From: Photobacterium sp. GJ3
GTDB lineage: Bacteria; Pseudomonadota; Gammaproteobacteria; Enterobacterales; Vibrionaceae
Reading direction: 5' to 3'
NCBI RefSeq assembly: GCF_018199995.1
Contig: NZ_CP073578.1
Coordinates: forward strand, 310,001 to 374,000
DNA: 64,000 bases
Below are positions 9,150-19,451 of this stretch, one piece after another. The translations under genes and the position numbers were made by a program. Numbering within the stretch: the first letter of the stretch is position 1; each line of letters begins with the position of its first letter. The notes beneath the pieces were generated by a model. That model made no database searches and was not told the origin of the DNA. It saw only the letters and a program-made list of their open reading frames with translations.

Positions 9150-10001
9150 TTAATCCGGCTCTGAATCTGAACGCCCTGTCTGCGTTGTCCCGGAATCCGA
9201 GGACGATGTGGCGGGCGTTTTTTGTTGCTGTTTTTCGCGTGCCGCTCTGTCCAGTTTGCGCTCCAGCGCATCGATTCGAGTCAGTAGCTTTTGCTGGCTC
9301 TGAAGCAGTTGTTCGAAATGCTGCTGATCGGCCACGGGGGTCGCCTGTTTATGTTTACCCGGCTCAGAAATAAAAGAACTAATCAGGCCCGCGACCATAC
9401 CAAACAGGCCCACACCACAGGTAATAATGACCGCTGCCAGTAATTTCCCCAGCGTGGTTACCGGATAATGATCGCCGTAACCCACGGTTGAAATCGTCAC
9501 AAAAACCCACCACAGCGCATCATCCGCACTGTGAATATTTGCCGCCGGATCTTTACTTTCAATGATAAGGATCAAGGAGGAGCCGACGGTAACCAGTACA
9601 GTGAGCAGCAACACAATGGTGGCGATCGTCGCTTCCCGGCGGTAGGTGAGTACATGCTGCAGCACCTGCTGACCGGATCGGAGCAACCGGATCACCCGGA
9701 AGATCTGAACGACTCGCATAAACCGTAATGGCTCAATAATGGGGATGCTGGCCAGATAATCCGGCCAGTGGGTTTTCAGGAAGGCGCGCTTGTCCTGACT
9801 CCGAATCAGATCCGCTGTCAGCTGTAGCCAGAACACCAGACAGATCAGGGTATCGATGGTGATAAAAAGCGAATAAACCCGGTCGTCGCGTGGGATAAAG
9901 AACAAACTGGTGACCAGCGCCAGCGAGATAAACGAAAGCACGAGTGCAACCAGACTCATCGGGTTTAGTTCATGTTTGACACCGTCGATATTTTTCATCA
10001 T
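9150..10001 (-). CDS. voltage-gated-type potassium channel
   Basis: 283 residues. The layout is that of a six-helix Kv-like subunit: hydrophobic helices from about residue 15; an S4-like segment with regularly spaced arginines (RFMRVVQIFRVIRLLRS, about 94-110); then a pore loop with selectivity filter TVGYGD; and a final helix ending near residue 220. A cytoplasmic tail follows, with a short coiled coil (FEQLLQSQQKLLTRIDALERK) and a Ser/Thr/Asp-rich, probably disordered end. The tail lacks an RCK or cyclic-nucleotide domain, so the gating stimulus may be voltage alone. Convergent with the ygiF-like gene, only 16 bases between their stops. Confidence 0.87.
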   Translation of the reverse strand: MMKNIDGVKHELNPMSLVALVLSFISLALVTSLFFIPRDDRVYSLFITIDTLICLVFWLQLTADLIRSQDKRAFLKTHWPDYLASIPIIEPLRFMRVVQIFRVIRLLRSGQQVLQHVLTYRREATIATIVLLLTVLVTVGSSLILIIESKDPAANIHSADDALWWVFVTISTVGYGDHYPVTTLGKLLAAVIITCGVGLFGMVAGLISSFISEPGKHKQATPVADQQHFEQLLQSQQKLLTRIDALERKLDRAAREKQQQKTPATSSSDSGTTQTGRSDSEPD

Positions 10002-10209
10002 TCCATTTTAGTTATTCATGACAGGCATATAAGATACAAAATTACTGCGAGCTCTCTGAATTTACTGGTGTTACTCAGGAAAATGCAAGTGTGTTGTTGC
10101 GTGTGAATGCACACTTTCGGGTACCGTTGCAGTGCAGAGACTGTGCCATCGCAGCAGACTCCAGGCGTTCGAGGATCGAACTGCTGACTCAGACAAAGGG
10201 GATTCATCC

Positions 10210-11811
10210 ATGATGGTCGAAATGACGTTTAAACCTTGGGAGCGCGGAGTGAGTAATCTCCGGCTGGTCCCCAAGCTGGTCTTGCTGATGGTGTTCAGTA
10301 CGGTGTTATTGATTGGTAAGCAATTGTGGGATGCCCGTACCTTTTATCATGCCGTGGTTGATATTCAGCAGGCGCAAGCCAGAGAGCAAGCGATCAGTCA
10401 GGCCGAGATGTATCGGTCTTTGCTGACTCAGGGTGAATCCGGTGTTCGTCTGATGCAGTCTGCACTGGCGTCACAGCAGGTACAGGACGGTGCTTATCTG
10501 TATCTGATTCAAACAGAAAATGGACAGGTTTTGGGTCACCCCGCGGCGCAGCGTCTGAATGATTTATCGGCGGCCACGCAAACCGATCAGCAACTTGGGC
10601 AGGTTTTGAAATCATTGTCGTCTGCTCAGGCATTCATTCTGGGCGACAACCAGCGGTTTGAATACGCTGTGCCGCTGGACGGCAACAGTAGCTGGGTGCT
10701 GGTGGCGTCACAATCCGGCGCGGAAGCCGACAATTATTATCAGGCTTATCTGGTGCAGATGGCCTGGCAAACCGCCGGGATGATCGTGGCTTTCATGGTG
10801 CTGCTTCTGGGCGCTGCCAGTCTGATGCTGCGTCAGACCAATTATCTGGCCGATGCGATTCAGCGCATGGCCAACCGGGACTTTTCTCAACCTGTCGTGA
10901 TGCACTGCCGCGACGAATACGGCGATCTGGCCCGTGAGCTGGAACGCACCCGGTTGCAACTGAGCGATGTTATCCGGAATCAGCGTAGCGCCTCCACAGA
11001 GCTGGCTGAGCTGGCCGATATCATGTCGCTGAGTATGCAGGAAACCAAAGCGTCGGCGCAGGAAGAATTCCACGAGATCGATCAACTGGCGTCTGCAATG
11101 GGTGAAATGACGTCGACGGTTCAAACGGTGGCTGAAAATGCCCGTGAAGCGTCCGGTGCCACCGAAGGAACTGCGGCGCAGGCGCATCAGGGACAAGAGT
11201 TCGTCGCGAAAACCATCACCACAATTCATCAGTTATCGACCGATATCCGGGCTTCGGCTGAAGTTGTCAGTCAGGTGGAAAGCCGGGTGGAGCAAATTGG
11301 CTCGGTGATTGTGACCATTCAGGGTATCTCCGAACAAACCAATCTGCTGGCACTGAATGCGGCAATTGAAGCGGCCCGTGCCGGTGATGCCGGTCGGGGA
11401 TTTGCTGTGGTTGCAGATGAGGTCCGCAATCTGGCCCAGCGAACTCAGACAGCAACGGTGGAAATTCAGGACATGATTGGCCAGTTGCAGGGGAGTGCCA
11501 AGCAGGCGGTCAGCCTGATGGAACAAAGTGTGGTTGAAGCGGCGGAAGGCGTGGATCTGGTCACCAGCGCGGGTGGCGAGCTTGATAAGATTGTCGAGCA
11601 GGTTCAGCGGATTAATGACATGAACTTCCAGATCGCGTCAGCATCGGAGCAGCAAAGTACAGTCGCGGAAGAAATGAACCAGAACCTGAACAATGTCAGG
11701 GAACTGGTGGAGGCGTCTGTTGTGGTCGTGACGGAGCTGACGGAAACGGCTGACACCATGAAAGGCCACGCTGCCGATCTGGAGCAGAAAATACAGGCCT
11801 TCAGCGTCTGA
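10210..11811 (+). CDS. methyl-accepting chemotaxis protein
   Basis: Chemoreceptor of 534 codons. A first membrane helix (about 20-38), a roughly 160-residue periplasmic sensor without a recognisable ligand fold, a second helix (about 200-220), a HAMP linker, and a cytoplasmic signalling bundle follow in order. The bundle contains the hairpin tip core EQTNLLALNAAIEAARAGD and GRGFAVVADEVRNLAQR, which binds CheW and CheA. There is no CheR-binding pentapeptide at the C-terminus. I start at ATG 10210 because AGGGGA lies about seven bases upstream; the open frame extends 26 codons further back without a site. Monocistronic, ending at a strong terminator. The ligand is unknown. Confidence 0.93.
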   Translation: MMVEMTFKPWERGVSNLRLVPKLVLLMVFSTVLLIGKQLWDARTFYHAVVDIQQAQAREQAISQAEMYRSLLTQGESGVRLMQSALASQQVQDGAYLYLIQTENGQVLGHPAAQRLNDLSAATQTDQQLGQVLKSLSSAQAFILGDNQRFEYAVPLDGNSSWVLVASQSGAEADNYYQAYLVQMAWQTAGMIVAFMVLLLGAASLMLRQTNYLADAIQRMANRDFSQPVVMHCRDEYGDLARELERTRLQLSDVIRNQRSASTELAELADIMSLSMQETKASAQEEFHEIDQLASAMGEMTSTVQTVAENAREASGATEGTAAQAHQGQEFVAKTITTIHQLSTDIRASAEVVSQVESRVEQIGSVIVTIQGISEQTNLLALNAAIEAARAGDAGRGFAVVADEVRNLAQRTQTATVEIQDMIGQLQGSAKQAVSLMEQSVVEAAEGVDLVTSAGGELDKIVEQVQRINDMNFQIASASEQQSTVAEEMNQNLNNVRELVEASVVVVTELTETADTMKGHAADLEQKIQAFSV

Positions 11812-11836
11812 TTCATCTCAAATTGACACGGTAGAC

Positions 11837-11866
11837 ACAACGCCCGCCTTTTGGTGGGCGTTGTTG
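11837..11866 (+). terminator. terminator of the chemoreceptor gene
   Basis: ACAACGCCC/GGGCGTTGT stem with a TTTT-containing loop and a U-rich 3' side, 25 bases after the stop. Confidence 0.8.
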
Positions 11867-11884
11867 TCCTGATCCGTTATCTTA

Positions 11885-12045
11885 TACCAATCGCAGTCAA
11901 TCACTGGTCATCCTAGCTTGTTCAAATGTTCGATCACTGTGTTAGATTTTTTGATTGTAGAATAACTACTTATCTAAAAAAATCTGCCTTGTTCTCAAAC
12001 ATTTCCCCTGCGCTATTTCTGACAATTGACTGACTTTGATTGGTA
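11885..12045 (+). mobile_element. MITE-like 160-bp hairpin element, copy A
   Basis: 161 bp from TACCAATC to GATTGGTA, flanked on both sides by TTA (11882-11884 and 12046-12048), which fits a 3-bp target duplication. The element is a long imperfect inverted repeat with a central tip GTAG-AATAA-CTAC and internal arms built on AGATTTTTTGA and TCTAAAAAATCT. It has no coding capacity. Copies B (27860-28019) and C (41703-41862) are near-identical and point the same way. It begins 16 bases after the chemoreceptor terminator and ends 85 bases before glnE, whose promoter it may therefore affect. Confidence 0.85.
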
Positions 12046-12130
12046 TTATTGGCGCTGCCTGGCACTTCTGACGACCGGGCAACACAGCGATGTTGGGTGG
12101 ACAGCCCCTATGAATTGCCAAGGAACCGAT

Positions 12131-14989
12131 ATGACACATGCACTGCTGAAACATGCCGCCGAACGCGCTCTGGAAACGTTGCAAAACACCCATCCGGAGC
12201 ATTTAGAACAATGGCCGTCATCTTTACAGGACGAGCTTGTTCAGGTGCTGGGATACAGCGATTTTATTCAGGACTCCCTGGTTCAGGATGCGGCTCTGCT
12301 GCCCTGGCTGGCAACGCAACTGAATGAGCATGAGCGTGGAGCCCTGTATCGCAGTGAGCTGAAAACATGGCTGTCCACAGTGACGGATGAAGCAGCGTTC
12401 ATGCGCGTGCTGCGGTCGTTCCGGCGCCGCGAAATGGTGTGGATTGCCTGGCGGGATTTCACCGGCCGGGCCACGCTGTCGCAAAGCCTCTCTCATTTGT
12501 CATTACTGGCTGAAGCCCTGATCATGGAAGCCTATCACTGGCTGTACGCGCAATGCTGTGCGGAATATGGCACGCCATGTAATGCCGAGGGTGAGCCTCA
12601 GCCAATGCTGATCCTGGGGATGGGGAAACTCGGCGGCGGCGAGCTGAATTTCTCTTCTGACATCGATTTAATTTTTACCTATCCGGAAAACGGGGAAACT
12701 CAGGGCGGACGCCGTAGTCTGGCCAATGCGCAGTTCTTTACCCGGCTGGGACAGCGGCTGATCAAAGCACTGGATCAGCAAACCGTGGATGGATTTTGCT
12801 ACCGGGTGGACATGCGTCTGCGTCCGTTTGGGGACAGTGGTCCCTTAGTCATGAGCTACGCTGCGCTGGAAGATTATTATCAGGAGCAGGGCCGGGACTG
12901 GGAACGTTACGCCATGATTAAAGCCAAAGTCATGGGGGATGAAAGTGCCGGGCATTATCAGGCACTGCGCCAGATGCTGCGGCCTTTCGTGTTTCGCCGT
13001 TACATTGATTTCAGTGCGATACAGTCGTTGCGCCGGATGAAATCCATGATCAGCTCGGAAGTCCGCCGCCGGGGCCTGACCCATAACATCAAGCTGGGGG
13101 CGGGTGGCATCCGTGAAGTCGAGTTCATTGCACAATCCTTCCAGCTGATTCGGGGGGGCCGCGAGCCCAGTCTGCGTCAGCGTGGCTTGCAGCCAACGCT
13201 GGATGCGGTGAATACACTGGGACTATTGCCGTCGTCGCAGGTCGCGCAGCTTCATGATGGTTATGCTTTCCTGCGCCGGCTGGAAAATCTGTTGCAGGCG
13301 CTGAGTGATAAGCAAACGCAAACGCTGCCGGATACTGCACTGGATCAGATTCGCCTTGCCAAGGCGATGGGTTATGAAGACTGGGCCGCGCTGTCTGCGG
13401 CGGTGAATCAGCATATGTCTGCGATTCATCAGGTGTTTGAGGACATTATCGGTGCCGATGACGAAGACACGCATGACACCGCCGCACAATCTTATCAGGA
13501 ACTCTGGACGCTGATTGACGATAATGAAATGCTGGCATCGATTCTGACCGATGTTGGTGCGCCCGCCACAGACATTCAGATCACAGTGCTGGGCCGGATA
13601 CGCGATGAGCTGGCGAAACGGACAATTGGCCCGCGTGGACGGGAAGTCCTGGCCCGGCTGATGCCGGAAGTGTTCTCCCGGATCGTCACCCGGGAAGATG
13701 CCGCGTTGGTGCTGGAACGCGTCGGGCGTCTGATTGTTCGTATTGCCACGCGGACCACCTACCTTGAGTTGCTGAGTGAGCATCCGGGGGCGCTGGATCA
13801 TCTGGTCCGGTTGTGTGCCGCCAGTTCTATGGTTGCCGAACAGCTGGCGCAGTATCCGATCCTGCTCGATGAACTGCTGGATCCGCAACATCTGTATCAT
13901 CCGGTGCCGCTGGATCAGTATCAGGCCGAATTACAGGAATATCTTGCCCGGATCCCGGAAGAAGATATGGAACAGCAGATGGAAGCCATCCGCCAGTTCA
14001 AACAGGCCCAGTTGCTGCGCATCGCCGCGGCAGATATTGCCGGTGTGCTGCCTTTGATGAAGGTCAGCGATCATCTGACCTATCTGGCAGAAGCCATTAT
14101 CGGTGCCGTGGTCAAACAGGCCTGGCATCAGATGGTGGCCAAGTATGGCGAGCCGTCGCATCTGGCGGAGCGGAACAGTACCGGATTCGGGGTCATTGGC
14201 TACGGAAAACTCGGCGGGATTGAGCTGGGCTACGGATCTGATCTTGATCTGGTGTTTTTGCATGACTGCCCGGCAGACGTGTACACCACGGGCGATAAAA
14301 GTATTGATGGCCGACAGTTTTATCTGCGCCTGACTCAGCGGATTGTGCATCTGTTCTCGACCCGCACGGCGTCTGGGGTGCTGTATGAAGTCGATGTGCG
14401 GCTGCGTCCTTCCGGAGCTTCGGGCTTGCTGGTCAGCCCGCTGGATGCCTTTGCAGATTATCAGGCGAAAGAGGCCTGGACCTGGGAGCATCAGGCACTG
14501 GTCCGTGCCCGGATGGTCTATGGTGATGCCGTGCTCCGGCCCGGCTTTGATCAGGTGCGGGCTGCGATCCTGTCGCAAACCCGCGATCCCGAGACCTTGC
14601 GTCAGGCTGTGGTAGAAATGCGGGAGAAAATGCGCCAGCACCTGGGGCAGAAAAAGGCCGGTCAGTTTGGCCTGAAGCAGGATCCGGGCGGGATCACTGA
14701 CATTGAATTTATGGCGCAGTATCTGGTACTGCGCCATTGTGCGCGCCAGCCGAAACTGTCGCGCTGGTCTGACAATATTCGTCTGTTCGAAACCATGGCA
14801 GCCAGTGGCGTGCTGGAAGAAGCACAGGCGATGGCACTGATTCAGGCCTATTGTACGCTGCGCGATGAAATTCACCGTCTGAATCTGCTGGGTCAGGATG
14901 CCTATGTGGACGAGCAGGCTTTTTCGGCCGAGCGTGATGTGGTGACGCATCTGTGGCAGCAAATCTTCGAGATCGAAGTTGACTGTTAA
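12131..14989 (+). CDS. glnE: bifunctional glutamine synthetase adenylyltransferase/deadenylylase
   Basis: Covalently switches glutamine synthetase: adenylylation lowers and deadenylylation restores activity, under PII control. The 952-residue protein contains two nucleotidyltransferase domains in tandem: an N-terminal one with [19 protein letters not shown] (removal of AMP) and a C-terminal one with [20 protein letters not shown] (addition of AMP), each with its own helical GlnD-type linker. Length matches E. coli (946). The frame is open further upstream into the MITE, but ATG 12131 has AAGGA ten bases ahead and gives the expected N-terminus. hldE follows after 86 bases, as in E. coli. Confidence 0.97.
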   Translation: MTHALLKHAAERALETLQNTHPEHLEQWPSSLQDELVQVLGYSDFIQDSLVQDAALLPWLATQLNEHERGALYRSELKTWLSTVTDEAAFMRVLRSFRRREMVWIAWRDFTGRATLSQSLSHLSLLAEALIMEAYHWLYAQCCAEYGTPCNAEGEPQPMLILGMGKLGGGELNFSSDIDLIFTYPENGETQGGRRSLANAQFFTRLGQRLIKALDQQTVDGFCYRVDMRLRPFGDSGPLVMSYAALEDYYQEQGRDWERYAMIKAKVMGDESAGHYQALRQMLRPFVFRRYIDFSAIQSLRRMKSMISSEVRRRGLTHNIKLGAGGIREVEFIAQSFQLIRGGREPSLRQRGLQPTLDAVNTLGLLPSSQVAQLHDGYAFLRRLENLLQALSDKQTQTLPDTALDQIRLAKAMGYEDWAALSAAVNQHMSAIHQVFEDIIGADDEDTHDTAAQSYQELWTLIDDNEMLASILTDVGAPATDIQITVLGRIRDELAKRTIGPRGREVLARLMPEVFSRIVTREDAALVLERVGRLIVRIATRTTYLELLSEHPGALDHLVRLCAASSMVAEQLAQYPILLDELLDPQHLYHPVPLDQYQAELQEYLARIPEEDMEQQMEAIRQFKQAQLLRIAAADIAGVLPLMKVSDHLTYLAEAIIGAVVKQAWHQMVAKYGEPSHLAERNSTGFGVIGYGKLGGIELGYGSDLDLVFLHDCPADVYTTGDKSIDGRQFYLRLTQRIVHLFSTRTASGVLYEVDVRLRPSGASGLLVSPLDAFADYQAKEAWTWEHQALVRARMVYGDAVLRPGFDQVRAAILSQTRDPETLRQAVVEMREKMRQHLGQKKAGQFGLKQDPGGITDIEFMAQYLVLRHCARQPKLSRWSDNIRLFETMAASGVLEEAQAMALIQAYCTLRDEIHRLNLLGQDAYVDEQAFSAERDVVTHLWQQIFEIEVDC

Positions 14990-15075
14990 CTCGGTGCCAG
15001 CGGCATGCCCCCAAGTGTATGCCGTCCCGGCTTTTATGATAAGATTCTGCTGTTTTTACCGTTCCGGAGAGAAGA

Positions 15076-16506
15076 ATGAAACTGACACTGCCTGATTATG
15101 ACCATGCCAGTGTGCTGGTTGTGGGTGATGTGATGCTAGATCGCTACTGGACTGGCCCGACAGGACGCATTTCACCGGAAGCGCCTGTGCCTGTTGTGAA
15201 AGTAGACCAGATTGAAGAACGCCCGGGCGGTGCAGCCAACGTGGCAATGAACATTGCGGCTTTGGGCGGCCATGCGCGCCTGGTTGGTCTGACCGGAATT
15301 GACGATGCGGCCCGAGCGCTGAATGAAAAGCTGGCGTCGCTGAAAGTCCGTTGTGATTTTGTCTCCCTGCCGGATTATCCAACGATCACGAAACTGCGTG
15401 TGATGAGCCGGGGCCAGCAACTGATCCGTCTGGATTTTGAAGAAGGATTCCATGATGTCGACGTCGATTTGATTCTGCCGCGTCTGGAGCAGTCGCTGCC
15501 GAATGTCAAAGCGATGATCCTGTCTGATTATGCCAAAGGTGCACTGGAACACGTGCGTGCGATGATCGAACTGGGTCGTCGGCACGGCGTTGCAGTCTTG
15601 ATTGATCCGAAAGGGACGGATTTTGAGCGTTACCGTGGTGCGACCATGCTGACGCCGAACCTGTCTGAATTCGAAGCGGTGGCAGGCAAAGCGAAAACCG
15701 ATGAAGAACTGGTTGAGAAAGGCCTGGCGCTGATAGACCAGTTTGAACTGGAAGCCTTACTGGTGACTCGCAGTGAGCATGGCATGACGCTGTTGCAAAA
15801 AGGCCAGGAGCCATTGCACATGCCGACTCAGGCGAAAGAAGTCTATGACGTGACAGGTGCGGGCGATACGGTGATTTCGGTGCTGGCTGCTTCTCTGGCT
15901 GCCGGGAAATCCCTGTCTGATGCCTGCAAACTGGCGAATGCTGCGGCTGGCGTTGTGGTTGGGAAGCTGGGAACTTCGACCCTGTCGACGATCGAGCTGA
16001 CCAATGCCGTCCACGGCAGTCAGGACAGTGGCTTTGGCGTGATGGCGGAAAGCCAGCTCAAACAAGCGGTTCTGGCAGCAAAAGCCCGTGGTGAGAAAGT
16101 CGTGATGACCAACGGGTGTTTCGACATTCTGCATGCCGGTCATGTGGCCTATCTGACGGAAGCGGCGAAACTGGGCGATCGCCTGATTGTTGCCGTGAAC
16201 TCCGACCGTTCCGTGCGTGGCCTGAAAGGGCCGGGGCGTCCGGTCAATCCGGAAGATCGCCGTATGGCGGTACTTGCCGGACTGGGCGCAGTGGACTGGG
16301 TGGTTCCTTTTGCTGAAGAGACCCCACAGCGGTTGATCAGCGAAATTCTGCCGGATTTACTGGTGAAGGGCGGTGACTACAAGCCAGAGCAGATTGCGGG
16401 CGGCAAGGAAGTGATTGCCAATGGCGGGGAAGTGCGTGTGCTGAATTTTGAAGACGGCTGCTCTACTACCGAAATCATTGAAGCCATTCGTGGCGGCAAA
16501 GGTTAA
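15076..16506 (+). CDS. hldE: bifunctional heptose kinase/adenylyltransferase HldE
   Basis: Makes ADP-D-glycero-beta-D-manno-heptose for lipopolysaccharide inner core in two of its steps. The 476 residues hold an N-terminal PfkB-type kinase (about 1-320; [15 protein letters not shown] and the catalytic VTGAGDTVI) and a C-terminal nucleotidyltransferase (about 340-476; [16 protein letters not shown] with the HxGH motif, and a late CSTTEII that holds the ISSTT-like element). E. coli HldE is 477 residues. The start has GGAGAG seven bases upstream. The glnE-hldE pairing is conserved and the gene ends at its own terminator. Confidence 0.97.
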   Translation: MKLTLPDYDHASVLVVGDVMLDRYWTGPTGRISPEAPVPVVKVDQIEERPGGAANVAMNIAALGGHARLVGLTGIDDAARALNEKLASLKVRCDFVSLPDYPTITKLRVMSRGQQLIRLDFEEGFHDVDVDLILPRLEQSLPNVKAMILSDYAKGALEHVRAMIELGRRHGVAVLIDPKGTDFERYRGATMLTPNLSEFEAVAGKAKTDEELVEKGLALIDQFELEALLVTRSEHGMTLLQKGQEPLHMPTQAKEVYDVTGAGDTVISVLAASLAAGKSLSDACKLANAAAGVVVGKLGTSTLSTIELTNAVHGSQDSGFGVMAESQLKQAVLAAKARGEKVVMTNGCFDILHAGHVAYLTEAAKLGDRLIVAVNSDRSVRGLKGPGRPVNPEDRRMAVLAGLGAVDWVVPFAEETPQRLISEILPDLLVKGGDYKPEQIAGGKEVIANGGEVRVLNFEDGCSTTEIIEAIRGGKG

Positions 16507-16513
16507 GACACCT

Positions 16514-16550
16514 GCCCGGTTGGCCGCCATCGTGTGGCTGACCGGGCTTT
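16514..16550 (+). terminator. terminator of hldE
   Basis: GCCCGGT/ACCGGGC stem with an extra GGCC/GGCT inner part, then TTTGAT. Confidence 0.65.
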
Positions 16551-17011
16551 GATCAGATCGGCTCAGGTGCTGTCACCTGGGATTGATTTTCCTCCGACGA
16601 TCTCGCCTGTTTTTACAGGACTTCTGCTGTGTGATGCAGGTTTTATACATCTAGCACACCATTGTAGCGCCTAATCGCACGATATTTTGATGCGTTCATA
16701 TCGCTCCCTGTTGAATCAACAGAGAGATTGACTGCTTATCCTCATGCGCTGAATCGATTTCTATTTTGTTAAGATTATCTCTATTTTTTTATTTTGATTA
16801 CTTTTGATTTCAAAAAACATTGATTCCGTGTCGCTTTTTTCACTTTTCTTCGTGTTTTCATTGATGTGATTCGATGGGGTGACTACTCTCCAACATCTTC
16901 AATTTACATTTATCAATCATTCAATCAAATTGAAGGTGAGTCAAAACCCTCTTTAAATTGATTTTCGGCACTGCCATCAATCAATATCAAATTATGCCAA
17001 TCAATAATCAT
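16551..17011. other. AT-rich intergenic stretch upstream of the GNAT gene
   Basis: Noticeably AT-rich from about 16,740 with long T and A tracts, unlike the flanking core genes. It contains a small CAGGTG/CACCTG hairpin at 16564-16579 and no gene that I can support. The composition suggests acquired DNA and a possible H-NS target; that is inference. Confidence 0.5.
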
Positions 17012-17521
17012 ATGAAAACGCAACTGAAAAAAATTGAACCGATAGACATCAAAGAAGTCGCAAACCTCCATTTAAGATCATGGTTACTGGCATATAAAGC
17101 GCTTCTACCGAAGGCAATGTTGGATCATCTGACGGTCGAAAAGAAGATTCAGTCTTGGGAGTCAATTCTTGATAATAATCAGATCCATGCAATAGCTTCT
17201 GTTACAGAAGGAAAAATTTCTGGCTTTGTTTGTTTTGGTATGAGCAGAGATAGCGATAAGAATCGAGAAGAGGGTGAGTTAATTGCGATTTATATTGATC
17301 CACTTTTTCTTCGGCAGGGAATCGGGTCTATTTTAATCGATCATGTGAAGCATGAAATGCGCAGTTTAGGCTATAGAAGCATTTCTTTATGGGTTCTGAA
17401 AGGGAATATATCTGCAAAGTTGTTTTATCATCAGCATGGATTCAACTGTGTTCATACCTCAAGAGAATTAACTTTCTGGGGACATGAAATCAGCGAGTTT
17501 AGAATGAAGGTTACGATCTAG
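17012..17521 (+). CDS. GNAT-family N-acetyltransferase
   Basis: Acetyl-CoA-dependent acyltransferase of unknown substrate, 169 residues from ATG 17012. The GNAT core is clear: GELIAIYIDPLFLRQGIGS carries motif A with the acetyl-CoA pyrophosphate loop (R/Q-x-x-G-x-G/A written RQGIGS), then the SLWVLKGNISAKLFYHQHGF strand and helix of motif B. The beginning resembles the WLLAYKALLP stretch of the RimI-like subgroup. Codon use is AT-rich, unlike its neighbours hldE and tolC. An ATG at 16994 is also possible; neither has a good ribosome-binding site. It breaks the hldE-tolC interval and is likely acquired. Confidence 0.8.
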   Translation: MKTQLKKIEPIDIKEVANLHLRSWLLAYKALLPKAMLDHLTVEKKIQSWESILDNNQIHAIASVTEGKISGFVCFGMSRDSDKNREEGELIAIYIDPLFLRQGIGSILIDHVKHEMRSLGYRSISLWVLKGNISAKLFYHQHGFNCVHTSRELTFWGHEISEFRMKVTI

Positions 17522-17666
17522 ATTGGTATATTCTGGCGTAATGCATTAGCCATGGGGTAAAGCGTACGCTGAAGTGAAATAAGCGGCGGACTCATCAATT
17601 CAAGAAGCATGTATCACGAACAGTGCCACGATGTCGATATGGAACTCGAGGTGATTGCGTTTGCTT

Positions 17667-17728
17667 AAAGCTGGTTCTTTGACAATCAATCTTTCCGGAT
17701 GAAAGATCTGCTCGCAGAACCAGCTTTT
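17667..17728 (-). terminator. inverted repeat downstream of tolC
   Basis: AAAGCTGGTTCT and AGAACCAGCTTT separated by a loop of about 38 bases. The perfect 12-bp arms lie just past the tolC stop; the large loop makes termination less certain. Confidence 0.5.
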
Positions 17729-17761
17729 ATGTCTCACCTGTTTATCCTGAACTCAGGTGAC

Positions 17762-19057
17762 TTATTTCTTCTTCGCTGGGATCAGGCCCTGGTTGACATC
17801 CAGCACATCCTGCTCGTTCAGAGAGCCCACCGCTTGTCTCAGCTGTAGCTGGCTGAGAATGTATTCATAACGCGCATTCGCCAGCTGGCGGTTGGCATCA
17901 TACAGACGACGGGTTGCATCCAGCACATCGACAATGGTCCGGGTGCCGACATCAAAACCAGCTTCAGTCGCTTCCAGTGCGGAACGTGCAGAAATCACGG
18001 ACTGCTCGTAGGCTTTCAGTGCACCGATGGACGCATTGATGTTGTTATAAAAGGCACGGACATTTTTCACCACACCCCGATACGTTTCTTCCAGAGACTC
18101 GCTGGCGGAAACATAAGCGTATTGAGCCTGTTTCACTTCAGAAGTTACGCGACCCCCGGTATAGACCGGCAATTTGAGGTTGATACCGGCTGAAATCGTC
18201 CCTTCATCACTGCTCTGGCCTTGCTGCATATCGTTGTACTGATAACCCGCATCAAAGCTCAGTGTTGGCAGGTGACCGGTCTCCGCCAGTGAGATTCTGT
18301 CACGGGAGATGTCTTGTGAAATGCGTTGGCTGAGGAGTGACAGGTTTTCACTTTCAGCATTTTCCAGCAAGGTTCTGACCTGATTTTTCGGGCTGCTGGC
18401 AGAAAAACGTTTTGTATCCAGCACGGCCAGATCTTTATGCGCCTGACCCGTAATTTCACGCAGGTTCTCGTAGCTGTTGGTCAGTGCGTTTTCTTTCAGA
18501 ATTTCATCAGCCAGCACGCTGTCGTACTGCGCTTGTGCATCATGGACATCAGTAATGGCAGACAGGCCGACTTCAAAGCGCTGTTTGGTTTGCTCTAACT
18601 GGCGACCCACGGCGGCTTTTTCTGCCCGCACGAACTCCAGATCATCCATTGCGCGCAGGACAGAGAAATAGGCGTTCGCGACCCGAAGGATCAGATCCTG
18701 CTGAGCAACCGCGTAGCTGGCGTCGCTCTGACGAGCCAGTTTTTCACTGATATCCAGATTCACCCAGCTGGCACGGTCGTATAGCGATTGGCTCAGCGTC
18801 AGGCCACCGGTGAAGCCTTCGTCATCATAATCCAGACGGCTGGCTTGCAGTCCCGCACTCAGATTGATTTGAGGCAACAGATTACTGCGGGATGAATTAA
18901 TCGCTTCGAAAGCGGTATCTTTATCAGCCGCGGCCCGGAGCAGCTGAGGGTCGTTTTGTTTGGCTTGTTCGTAGATATCGGCAAGATCGTCGGCAAAAGC
19001 AAATGGGGTAAGACCGCCCAAAGCTAGACCGAGATAAAGCGGAAGCAATTTTTTCAT
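17762..19057 (-). CDS. tolC: outer membrane channel protein TolC
   Basis: Outer-membrane trimeric exit duct used by multidrug efflux pumps and type I secretion systems. 431 residues including a signal peptide (MKKLLPLYLGLALGG through FAFA, cut near residue 22). Two OEP repeats of long helices and short beta strands can be followed, with conserved DIYEQAKQNDPQL and the second-repeat GTRTIVDVLDATRRLYDANR. The start at 19057 is fixed by the signal peptide and by AGGAAA eight bases upstream; the frame is open 12 codons further. tolC divergent to nudF is the E. coli arrangement. It is shorter than the E. coli pre-protein (about 493), mostly at the C-terminus, as is normal in Vibrio. Confidence 0.95.
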   Translation of the reverse strand: MKKLLPLYLGLALGGLTPFAFADDLADIYEQAKQNDPQLLRAAADKDTAFEAINSSRSNLLPQINLSAGLQASRLDYDDEGFTGGLTLSQSLYDRASWVNLDISEKLARQSDASYAVAQQDLILRVANAYFSVLRAMDDLEFVRAEKAAVGRQLEQTKQRFEVGLSAITDVHDAQAQYDSVLADEILKENALTNSYENLREITGQAHKDLAVLDTKRFSASSPKNQVRTLLENAESENLSLLSQRISQDISRDRISLAETGHLPTLSFDAGYQYNDMQQGQSSDEGTISAGINLKLPVYTGGRVTSEVKQAQYAYVSASESLEETYRGVVKNVRAFYNNINASIGALKAYEQSVISARSALEATEAGFDVGTRTIVDVLDATRRLYDANRQLANARYEYILSQLQLRQAVGSLNEQDVLDVNQGLIPAKKK

Positions 19058-19451
19058 GAATGCTTTTCCTGAGTCCTGACAAATTATGTGCAACGTTCAG
19101 TTTACCTGATGATACCTTGCTTGAAACTGATCAATTGTGATTTTTTTGCGCAATTTTAACCTGATCGGCTGCTTTTACTTGATTGTAATTGCAAACTTTT
19201 TGTACAGATGTCGAAATGATAGCGAATATTTAACATCATAGCCCAGCAAAATTTCACATCTATCTTTTCCTGTTTAACATTTGATTCATGCCACCAATCA
19301 GCATGATTGAGCGTGGTAATGAAAAATTACTGCAACATTTATCAAAAAAGTTGAGTTTACCCATTGCCACATTGTGGGGATGAATGGAAGAATGGTGCAT
19401 TGCTCAAAGAGCTTCAGACCAGTCATTCGGGTGTCTGCAAGGAGAGGAAAG
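19058..19451. promoter_or_regulatory. divergent tolC / nudF promoter region
   Basis: About 390 AT-rich bases with no gene. Promoters for both directions must lie here, but no regulator box is recognisable. Confidence 0.5.

Noticed and set aside
12026-12130. Longer GlnE starting inside MITE copy A
   Set aside because: The extra 35 codons come from the element and have no ribosome-binding site; ATG 12131 gives the standard N-terminus.
17522-17761. Integron attC site or gene cassette behind the GNAT gene
   Set aside because: No TAACAA-type or RYYYAAC core sites and no VCR-like repeat are visible; the inverted repeat at 17667-17728 fits a tolC terminator better.
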